A DNA stretch of 64,000 nucleotides, taken from positions 1 to 64,000 of the forward strand of contig JACFNF010000013.1 of assembly GCA_019454985.1 (NCBI GenBank), in the 5' to 3' direction. The notes under the pieces were generated by a model, which saw only the letters and a program-made list of their open reading frames with translations, was not told the origin of the DNA and ran no database searches. Numbering within the stretch: position 1 is the stretch's first letter; the number at the start of each line of letters is the position of its first letter. Positions 28,923 through 35,271 of this stretch are shown here, in pieces. Both the position numbers and the translations under genes were made by a program. This stretch comes from Bacteroidales bacterium (lineage in GTDB: Bacteria > Bacteroidota > Bacteroidia > Bacteroidales > F082).

Positions 28923-29321
28923 ATGAACATGAATGAAAATACTAAAAAAATTATTTTAATAGCCGAAGACGAAGACACCAATCTGGTTGTTCTGAAAACC
29001 ATGTTGCGAAGGTTTGATGACATCACGATTATTCACGCCTACAATGGCAAAGAAGCCCTCAGCATAGTTGAATCACAGCCCGATGTTTATTTGGTACTCA
29101 TGGACTTAAAAATGCCTGTTATGGATGGTTTTGAAGCTACGCGGAATATCAAAAAAATCAAGCCTCAACTGCCGGTGATTGCGGTAACGGCCTTTGCCAT
29201 GACCGGCGATGAGCAGCGGGCTTTAGGTGCAGGATGTGATGCCTATATAGCCAAACCGATCAACCGCAATCAACTGTATGAACTACTTTCGAATTTTGGC
29301 CTCAAAAAAATCGAGAATTAA
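28923..29321 (+). CDS. Single-domain response regulator
   Basis: 132 residues consisting only of a CheY-like receiver. The acidic pair is in AEDEDTNLVVL, the phospho-acceptor is D61 in LVLMDLKMPVMDGFEAT, Thr is in AVTAFAMTG and Lys in YIAKPIN. It has no output domain, so it acts through protein contact or as a phosphorelay element. The gene follows the PAS kinase by 13 bases. An in-frame ATG two codons later could also be used. Confidence 0.92.
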   Translation: MNMNENTKKIILIAEDEDTNLVVLKTMLRRFDDITIIHAYNGKEALSIVESQPDVYLVLMDLKMPVMDGFEATRNIKKIKPQLPVIAVTAFAMTGDEQRALGAGCDAYIAKPINRNQLYELLSNFGLKKIEN

Positions 29322-29355
29322 TTCGTTTTCAAGAAAAAACTCAATAAATCAGACA

Positions 29356-29790
29356 ATGGAATTAGCTAACTTTGAATGGAGAGATGAGTTTTCAATCAAT
29401 ATCCCTATTGACAAAGACCACAAACATTTGATCAATATCATTGACAAACTTGTGCAACATATCAATCAAAAAGGGGATCGGGAAGAATTTGCCAAAATTC
29501 TTTCAGCCATGACTGATTATGCAATGCAGCATTTCAAAAAAGAAGAGCTTTACATGAAGCAGTTCAACTATCCGCAATTGAAAGAACATAAGGCTTTTCA
29601 CAAAAAATACATCATTACCACGATAAAATACAATCTGGCTCTTTTGAATTATGTTGATACTGACCCGGCTGAGATCGCAATTTTCCTGTCCGACTGGTGG
29701 ACACGACATATTTTAGTGGCCGATGCTGCTTACGAAAAATACAGACTTGAAATTCATTCTGATGCCGTTTACGGCGAGGAAGAACTATAA
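29356..29790 (+). CDS. Bacteriohemerythrin
   Basis: 144 residues from the ATG at 29356; the frame opens earlier at 29278 inside the response regulator, but homology starts here (MELANFEWRDEFS). All seven expected di-iron ligands are present: H22, H59, E63, H78, H82, H118 and D123. This defines a four-helix O2-binding hemerythrin. Such proteins store or deliver O2, or sense O2 for chemotaxis and signalling. Its position 34 bases after the response regulator suggests that the three genes form one O2/redox-responsive unit. That link is an inference from neighbourhood. Confidence 0.92.
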   Translation: MELANFEWRDEFSINIPIDKDHKHLINIIDKLVQHINQKGDREEFAKILSAMTDYAMQHFKKEELYMKQFNYPQLKEHKAFHKKYIITTIKYNLALLNYVDTDPAEIAIFLSDWWTRHILVADAAYEKYRLEIHSDAVYGEEEL

Positions 29791-29901
29791 ACCTTTCTTC
29801 TCAAATCTTTAATACAACTGACAGTTTCATGAGTTCTTTTTGAAATTCAGAACTATAAATAATAGAATAACCTTAAAAGATTCGTTACAGAAGATAATTT
29901 G

Positions 29902-29940
29902 ACACAAAAAGCGGCTTTTAGCCGCTTTTTGTGTTTTATT
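29902..29940. terminator. Strong terminator between convergent hemerythrin and T9SS cargo genes
   Basis: Perfect 14-base inverted repeat, acacaaaaagcggc (29902-29915) with gccgctttttgtgt (29921-29934), loop tttta, followed by T-rich DNA on the plus strand. Confidence 0.85.
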
Positions 29941-31096
29941 TTTCGCTCACAGCAGTGACTTTCGAAAAATGCCAGATTTTTCCATCAAACACTTTCAGCA
30001 AATAAAGCCCTGCCGGAAGATCATGTATATCCACAGATGTGAAGTCGGACGAAGTCTGCAACTGTTTCACCTTGTTGCCGCTGACATCAAACAACTCAAT
30101 CTTTTGCTGGCCTTCAAGGCTCAGATTAAAACTGCCATTTGCCGGATTCGGGAACACCCGAAGTCCGTTATCGGCCAACACCGCACCCAATCCGGTTGGG
30201 TTCGTCAGCATATAATTAAAATTAAAATCGCAGACATAAACCAAAAATCCGTTTTCGTCAACAGTCTCCCAGCTATAAGAAAGCGGGCGATTTTTAAACT
30301 GGTCGAAATCGCGGTAAAAAGGCTCAGGATGCACCGGCATCACTACATTTTGTATGGGCGTTGTCAAATCATATTGATAAATAATCCTGTCGGAGATGGC
30401 CGTTCCTGTATAATAAACCCTTGACAGACAATTGCCGGCATCATCGTAACTCATATCCGTATGGTTATCGAACGACCAGGCTCCGTTGTCCCAATAATAA
30501 TAATTGATTTTCGTAAGATTATTGTTCTGATCATAAAAATAGTCCGTTTTCGACGAGTTCACCCAGGCCGCCCCGTTAGGCCACGAATCATTGATTTCGA
30601 AAAACTCCTGAGCAAGAAGGCTATTTTCATTATAGGTAAGTGTACAGCGTTGATAAACACTCCCGATCAAACTCATCTCGAAATAAAGCAATTGATTATT
30701 CTCGTTGTAGGTATAAGTGTAAACACCCTGTGGTTCAAAGCCCCAGCCAAAATTGTTGAAATTGGAGCGGGTCAAGCGGTTGTTGTTGTCATCGTATGTA
30801 TATTCCACAATGCAGCAATGAAACCATGCGTTATTAATTTTTTGATAGGAATGAATGGACGAAATGTTATTCCGCTCATCGTAATATAACGAATCAATCA
30901 CATCTAAGCTGCCAGGGTTATCAGGCGTAGTAAGCTGATAACTGATTAGTAGATTATTTTCATTGTAATAAAAATGAGTACTGTCCAAATTATCGCTCGA
31001 ACGCAGACTCATCAAGCGGTATTCGACGCTTTCCTGACTCAGGGCCGGGCGAAGGAACAGAAAAACCAAAAACAAAATAGTAGATGTTTTTTTCAT
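29936..31096 (-). CDS. T9SS-exported protein with YD-like tyrosine/asparagine repeats
   Basis: 386 residues. A signal peptide (1-20, RPALS-Q) is followed by at least six degenerate repeats of 30-45 residues, each built around a core such as YTYDDNNNRLTRS, YTYNENNQLLYFE, YFYDQNNNLTKIN or MSYDDAGNCLSRV. These recall YD/RHS-type strands, though much shorter than RHS proteins. Residues about 310-386 form a type A T9SS sorting domain (RVFPNPANGSF to LPAGLYLLKV). Surface display or release is expected. The function is unknown. It has its own -7 box and the strong terminator shared with the hemerythrin gene. Confidence 0.8.
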   Translation of the reverse strand: MKKTSTILFLVFLFLRPALSQESVEYRLMSLRSSDNLDSTHFYYNENNLLISYQLTTPDNPGSLDVIDSLYYDERNNISSIHSYQKINNAWFHCCIVEYTYDDNNNRLTRSNFNNFGWGFEPQGVYTYTYNENNQLLYFEMSLIGSVYQRCTLTYNENSLLAQEFFEINDSWPNGAAWVNSSKTDYFYDQNNNLTKINYYYWDNGAWSFDNHTDMSYDDAGNCLSRVYYTGTAISDRIIYQYDLTTPIQNVVMPVHPEPFYRDFDQFKNRPLSYSWETVDENGFLVYVCDFNFNYMLTNPTGLGAVLADNGLRVFPNPANGSFNLSLEGQQKIELFDVSGNKVKQLQTSSDFTSVDIHDLPAGLYLLKVFDGKIWHFSKVTAVSEK

Positions 31097-31131
31097 AAAG
31101 CTGAATGGATAATTGATATTGAGTTGAGAAT

Positions 31132-31139
31132 CAAAATTA
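31132..31139 (-). promoter_or_regulatory. -7 box TAATTTTG of the YD-like T9SS cargo gene
   Basis: Minus-strand TAnnTTTG match 36 bases before the start at 31096. Confidence 0.4.
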
Positions 31140-31356
31140 TATTCTTCAAAATGAGAAACTTAAGCACTTATTTTCAATAACAGATGAACTCAAAACAGGC
31201 ATGAGCGCCAGTTTTTTAAAGCCCGGGCAAAATTAGGGAAAATGTGTGGCTAACCAAACTTAACATGCTGTTTATGTATGATTTAGAACCATTTTAAACA
31301 AGCATTAATTTTCAAGAAAAGTCATCTTTTCAGCTTCACAACCAACGAAATTCATC

Positions 31357-32109
31357 TTATTGGCTGGCAATGGGTGTAGTTTTGTTTTTGACGATCACCA
31401 TACTGTTATTCCGATCCGGCATCAGCACACCCTCTTCGGGTATTGTATTCAAAAAATTATCCACTGCCTGCATCAGGGTCGGCCATTTTGGATGATAATC
31501 GTGGATGATGATTACCCCGCCTGGTATCAGCCGCGGATAAAAATATTCTAAGCCGGCCTTTGTTGGCTGACCCAGATCAACATCAATCGAAACAAAGGCA
31601 TATGACCGCTCGGGCAATTCGATGGATGTGGTGGCAAAATCGCCTTTAAAAAACCTGACTTTTCCTCCCGGCAACAGTCGTTCTTGTACCCTGGCAAGCG
31701 AGGTATCGGCAAAATGACCGGAAGTATAGGTAGCGGCTTCGCCCGATTCTAAGGCTAAGTGTTTTTCCTGAAAACCTTCGAAAGTGTCGAAAAGAAACAA
31801 TTCATGCCGGGGAAACAACAATTCTATTAAACGTGCCGTATCACCCTGATATACCCCCAGTTCAGCTACAACGGCATCCTCAGCAGCTGTTTGCAAATGT
31901 TGTGCCTGAAGCCAGAAAAGAACAAACCGCTGTTTATCTGGATACCGGCGATAATAGCGTTGAAGCTCAACGGATACTTTTCCATGCTTTACAGCAATTT
32001 TCCATTGTTCATTTTGGCCTTCGTTACCCCACAACCACCCATAAAGATACCAGATTATTAAGGCGATAGCTAAAACTAAAAAGAAGTATGTGAGGTAATC
32101 AATCATCAT
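31357..32109 (-). CDS. Membrane-anchored TylF-type methyltransferase
   Basis: 250 residues from the ATG at 32109 (the next ATG, 32106, is equally possible; the frame extends to 32163 without support). An N-terminal hydrophobic helix (about 3-25) anchors the protein. The methyltransferase core has AELGVYQGDTARLIE (SAM loop), FLFDTFEGFQ, then FVSIDVDLGQPTKAGLEYFY, LIPGGVIIIHDYHP. These are hallmarks of the TylF/MycF family, with the metal-binding Asp residues of the D-x-D-x type. Known members methylate sugar hydroxyls on macrolides. In this setting a glycan or secondary-metabolite sugar is possible. Confidence 0.75.
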   Translation of the reverse strand: MMIDYLTYFFLVLAIALIIWYLYGWLWGNEGQNEQWKIAVKHGKVSVELQRYYRRYPDKQRFVLFWLQAQHLQTAAEDAVVAELGVYQGDTARLIELLFPRHELFLFDTFEGFQEKHLALESGEAATYTSGHFADTSLARVQERLLPGGKVRFFKGDFATTSIELPERSYAFVSIDVDLGQPTKAGLEYFYPRLIPGGVIIIHDYHPKWPTLMQAVDNFLNTIPEEGVLMPDRNNSMVIVKNKTTPIASQ

Positions 32110-32185
32110 TTGTCTTTGGTTTTTTGACGAAATTAGGAATTCTTCAAAAAACTTTAACAACAAGTTCGGGTTTTGGCATTTTTTT

Positions 32186-32193
32186 TAATTTTG
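32186..32193 (+). promoter_or_regulatory. -7 box TAATTTTG of tRNA-Gly
   Basis: TAnnTTTG match ending 10 bases before the tRNA 5' end, a spacing that fits direct transcription start at the tRNA leader. Confidence 0.55.
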
Positions 32194-32203
32194 CAGTCTC
32201 AAT

Positions 32204-32275
32204 GCGGGCATAGCTCAGTGGTAGAGCATCAGCTTCCCAAGCTGAGGGCCGTGGGTTCGACCCCCATTGCCCGCT
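32204..32275 (+). tRNA. tRNA-Gly(CCC)
   Basis: 72 bases. Acceptor GCGGGCA pairs with TGCCCGC. D arm AGCTCAGTGGTAGAGC. Anticodon arm TCAGC-TTCCCAA-GCTGA with anticodon CCC. T arm GTGGGTTCGACCCCCAT. Discriminator T. CCA is not encoded (next bases ccg). Confidence 0.95.
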
Positions 32276-32279
32276 CCGC

Positions 32280-32307
32280 AAAAAGCGCTTCTTAGGAAGT
32301 GCTTTTT
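32280..32307 (+). terminator. Terminator of tRNA-Gly
   Basis: aaaaagcgcttc pairs with gaagtgcttttt (one G-T pair), 4 bases after the tRNA end. Confidence 0.75.
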
Positions 32308-32338
32308 ATTTTGTAGAAAAGCAAACGACAGGCAATAA

Positions 32339-32367
32339 AAAAACTCCGTTGGTTTATCGGAGTTTTT
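32339..32367 (-). terminator. Terminator of the tRNA-Leu pair
   Basis: aaaaactccg (32339-32348) pairs with cggagttttt (32358-32367). Read on the minus strand the stem is followed by a T7 run, 9 bases past tRNA-Leu(CAG). Confidence 0.7.
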
Positions 32368-32375
32368 AAATCATG

Positions 32376-32459
32376 TGCCCAAGAAAGGACTCGAACCTTC
32401 ACGAGCGTGCGCTCACTACACCCTGAATGTAGCGCGTCTACCAATTCCGCCACTTGGGC
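32376..32459 (-). tRNA. tRNA-Leu(CAG)
   Basis: 84-base class II tRNA without encoded CCA. Acceptor GCCCAAG/CTTGGGC, anticodon arm CTACA-TTCAGGG-TGTAG with anticodon CAG, variable arm with GAGCGCACGCTC, T arm AAGGTTCGAGTCCTT. It is the second of two tRNA-Leu genes in tandem, 22 bases apart. Confidence 0.95.
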
Positions 32460-32481
32460 TACAACACCCTTCAAAAAACAG

Positions 32482-32565
32482 TGCCCAGGACAAGATTCGA
32501 ACTTGCACACCCTTGCAGGCGCCAGCCCCTCAAGCTGGTGTGTCTACCAATTCCACCACCTGGGC
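32482..32565 (-). tRNA. tRNA-Leu(GAG)
   Basis: 84-base class II tRNA. Acceptor GCCCAGG/CCTGGGC, anticodon arm CCAGC-TTGAGGG-GCTGG with anticodon GAG, long variable arm, T arm CAAGTTCGAATCTTG. CCA is not encoded. It precedes tRNA-Leu(CAG) in one transcript. Confidence 0.95.
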
Positions 32566-32575
32566 AAAAGTTGCG

Positions 32576-32605
32576 CAAAAGTAGGCTTTTTTTTTAAGCC
32601 TGCAA
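32576..32605 (-). promoter_or_regulatory. Promoter of the tRNA-Leu pair
   Basis: Minus strand: TTG (32605-32603), 19-base spacer, TACTTTTG (32583-32576), ending 10 bases before tRNA-Leu(GAG). Confidence 0.6.
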
Positions 32606-32761
32606 GTAATATGATAATTTTTCCGAAAAAAAAGATCAAAAATCTATCAGATATCAGGTTTTTTTATGTATCCCCCTGACACTAAGAATAAAGGCCTCAA
32701 AACAGTATTCCATTGCCCCAAATAAAGCCCTTTCCAAGGCCTGAAAAAGAATTTTTTAAGC

Positions 32762-32796
32762 TTTGGAAGGAGATTGCCTTTTGCATTGTATTTTTG
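32762..32796 (+). promoter_or_regulatory. Promoter of the DUF4301 gene
   Basis: TTTG (32762-32765), 23-base spacer, TATTTTTG (32789-32796). The start codon is 26 bases downstream. Confidence 0.5.
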
Positions 32797-32821
32797 ATTC
32801 CAAAATCAACACATTTTCGAT

Positions 32822-34375
32822 ATGGAATTCACAGCGAGCGACATCCGTCAAATTCAGGAGAAAGGTATTGGTATAGAAGAAATTAACAAACAACTTGCGG
32901 CCTTCCGAACTGGCTTCCCACCTTTAAAATTAGCTGCCGCAGCTACGGTTGGAGATGGCATTCTCAAACTGAAGGAAGAAGAGGTTGACCGTTTGGTGAA
33001 CTCATATAACGAACTGAAAAACAATTATTACGTCCTGAAATTTGTACCGGCATCGGGAGCCGCCAGTCGAATGTTCAAACATCTTTTCGAATTTGTTCAG
33101 TCATTCAAAGGAAGCGAACAGGAAATTGCAGCACTTGAATCTGACCAGGACCCCAATAGTGTTGGTTATTTGATCCAAAACATCGAAAAACTCGCGTTTT
33201 ATCAGGACTTATGTGATACTGCCACAAAAAACGGGGAAAATTTAGACCAACTTTTGCAAAACAAAGATTATGAAAAAGTAATCAGGCTCATCCTGTTCGA
33301 CGAAGGTCTGGGCTACGGTAATTTACCCAAAGCTTTGCTTCGCTTCCATCGGTATTCCAATGAATACCGTTTTGCTATTGAAGAACATTTGGTTGAAGCA
33401 GCCCAATATGCCACCGACGAGCGGAAAGTAGCCAAAGTTCATTTTACCATCTCGCCCGAGCATCGCGAAAAATTCATGGCTGTGTTGGACGAGGTTCAGC
33501 CAAAATTTGAAAAACGTTTCGGGGTTAGTTATGAAATTGGATTTTCTGAACAGAAACCTTCGACCGATACCATCGCAGTGGACATGGAAAACGAGCCTTT
33601 CCGTAACGACGATGGATCACTTTTGTTCCGGCCTTCGGGGCATGGGGCGTTAATCCAAAATCTGAATGACCTGAAACAGGACATTATTTTTGTTAAAAAT
33701 ATTGACAATATCGTGCCCGACTCCCTGCGGGGCGAAACAATTCGTTACAAAATGGCCATCGGCGGCCTCTTGATTGAGTTATTGGAAAAAACCTACAGTT
33801 ATCTCGATCTTTTGGACGAAGGCTTTTTAGAACCACACGAACTGGACGAAATCAGCTCCTTCGCCCGTCACCAACTGATGATCAACATCCCGGAATCGTT
33901 CGAAGGCCTCAGCGAAATTGAAAAAATTGATTTTCTTTTTCAAAAACTCAATCGCCCGATACGTATTTGCGGCATGGTGAAAAACGAAGGTGAACCTGGC
34001 GGAGGTCCTTTCTGGGCTTATGGCAGTGATGGCGACATCTCGCTTCAAATTGTTGAATCCTCACAAATGAACTTGGCCGACCCTCTTCAAAAAACCATTG
34101 TTTCCAACGCGAGCCATTTCAATCCGGTGGATCTGGTTTGCGCAGTTTATGATTTTAAAGGTAAAAAGTTTGAATTACCCGAATACGTTGATCCGCTGAC
34201 CGGCTTCATTTCCAAAAAGTCGAAAGACGGGCGTGATCTCAAAGCGCTCGAAGTACCCGGGTTGTGGAATGGCGCCATGGCCGATTGGACTACCATTTTT
34301 GTGGAAACGCCGCTGATCACCTTCAATCCGGTTAAAACGGTAAACGATCTGCTGCGCCCCCAGCATCAGGCATAA
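32822..34375 (+). CDS. DUF4301 family protein
   Basis: 517 residues, soluble, with the features of the Bacteroidota family DUF4301: FVPASGAASRMFKHLFEF near 75-95, FDEGLGYGNLPKALLRFHRY, RPSGHGALIQNLN and GMVKNEGEPGGGPFWAYG. The PASGAASRM and RPSGHGAL phrases recall nucleotide-sugar pyrophosphorylase loops (GGSGTRM type), so a nucleotidyltransferase-like fold is plausible, but this is an inference. No biochemical function is established that I know of. It is monocistronic, with its own promoter and a double hairpin downstream. Confidence 0.88.
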   Translation: MEFTASDIRQIQEKGIGIEEINKQLAAFRTGFPPLKLAAAATVGDGILKLKEEEVDRLVNSYNELKNNYYVLKFVPASGAASRMFKHLFEFVQSFKGSEQEIAALESDQDPNSVGYLIQNIEKLAFYQDLCDTATKNGENLDQLLQNKDYEKVIRLILFDEGLGYGNLPKALLRFHRYSNEYRFAIEEHLVEAAQYATDERKVAKVHFTISPEHREKFMAVLDEVQPKFEKRFGVSYEIGFSEQKPSTDTIAVDMENEPFRNDDGSLLFRPSGHGALIQNLNDLKQDIIFVKNIDNIVPDSLRGETIRYKMAIGGLLIELLEKTYSYLDLLDEGFLEPHELDEISSFARHQLMINIPESFEGLSEIEKIDFLFQKLNRPIRICGMVKNEGEPGGGPFWAYGSDGDISLQIVESSQMNLADPLQKTIVSNASHFNPVDLVCAVYDFKGKKFELPEYVDPLTGFISKKSKDGRDLKALEVPGLWNGAMADWTTIFVETPLITFNPVKTVNDLLRPQHQA

Positions 34376-34380
34376 CGATG

Positions 34381-34423
34381 CTGTCGGGAAAGTTTTGAAC
34401 AAATCTTTTTCGTCTCCCGACAG
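34381..34423 (+). terminator. First hairpin after the DUF4301 gene
   Basis: ctgtcggga (34381-34389) pairs with tcccgacag (34415-34423). The loop is long (25 bases) and no T run follows, so this is more likely a 3' stabilising hairpin than a terminator. Confidence 0.4.
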
Positions 34424-34433
34424 ATCAGACAGA

Positions 34434-34478
34434 AAAGCCGGCTTCGGGTGATGTATTTGAATTCGAAGCCGGCTTTGA
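34434..34478. terminator. Bidirectional terminator between DUF4301 and pepE
   Basis: Perfect 13-base inverted repeat, aaagccggcttcg (34434-34446) with cgaagccggcttt (34464-34476), loop of 17 bases, between convergent genes. Confidence 0.6.
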
Positions 34479-34505
34479 ATTATTATTCGCTGTTTACTGT
34501 GTTCG

Positions 34506-35264
34506 TTATCCCACTGAGTGGGCGTTATCATTCAAAAGCCACGAGAGGTCGGCGCCTTGCTCAATTTCTTCCGGTGCAGTTTGAAAACGGAAAAGACGCA
34601 TCGGGCGATGGCCCTTCAACGTAAGGCGGTTGCCCTCAAGCTCGATCAGACTGCTCTCGCGAAGGCCGACCACCTTGATATGTCGGTTAATTGCCAAAAA
34701 CTCCTCAATGCGTTGCTGACGGGTTTCTCCCCCATGCCCTGCGGGGTTTGCATCTAAATAATGCGGATTGATCTGAAAAGGGATTAGATTCAGGCAGTCA
34801 AAACTTTCGGGCATGATAATCGGCATATCGTTGGTGGTTCGTAGTGTCGGGCAAGCCACATTGGCTCCGGCGCTCCAGCCCATATAAGGCATCCCGTCCT
34901 GAACGCGTTTACGTATGGTCTGCATAATTCCGGTCCGGTGCATCATGGCTACCAAATGAAAAGTGTTGCCACCGCCAATCACCACACAAGAGGCCTCTTC
35001 AACAGCACGAACGGGATGATCAAAATGATGTATTGATTCCAATGCACAGCCTAAACCAGCAAAAACAGTCGCTACACGTTGTTCGTAAACATCGTAAGAA
35101 GTATCCAAACCTAAATTGGAAAGATTGACACCGGCATAGGGCACAAAAAGAATTTTGGAAATGGCATAACGCCTGATGAAATCCTGAATAAAAGGAAGTG
35201 GCCAGCCCAGATATGGTTCACCGGGATTGGTAGAATTGCTGATAAGTAGTAGTTTCATTGCCAT
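34506..35264 (-). CDS. pepE: Dipeptidase E (S51, alpha-aspartyl dipeptidase)
   Basis: 252 residues. Peptidase E hydrolyses dipeptides with N-terminal aspartate. The strand-turn-helix nucleophile is S131 in YMGWSAGANVA. Other family phrases are ILFVPYAGV, GGGNTFHLVAMM, FQINPHYLDANPAGHGGETR (catalytic His) and VVGLRESSLIELEG. Cytoplasmic, with no signal peptide. The second ATG (MKLLLISNS) matches the family start better than the first by two residues. It lies 7 bases after the long exported protein gene, so the two are probably co-transcribed. Confidence 0.93.
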   Translation of the reverse strand: MAMKLLLISNSTNPGEPYLGWPLPFIQDFIRRYAISKILFVPYAGVNLSNLGLDTSYDVYEQRVATVFAGLGCALESIHHFDHPVRAVEEASCVVIGGGNTFHLVAMMHRTGIMQTIRKRVQDGMPYMGWSAGANVACPTLRTTNDMPIIMPESFDCLNLIPFQINPHYLDANPAGHGGETRQQRIEEFLAINRHIKVVGLRESSLIELEGNRLTLKGHRPMRLFRFQTAPEEIEQGADLSWLLNDNAHSVG

Positions 35265-35271
35265 TTTAATT

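Noticed and set aside
32204..32565. Possible integration site at the tRNA cluster
   Set aside because: No integrase and no repeated tRNA 3' end were seen nearby.
32375..32679. Two plus-strand frames and one minus-strand frame over the tRNA-Leu pair
   Set aside because: They translate tRNA genes; cysteine- and proline-rich nonsense.
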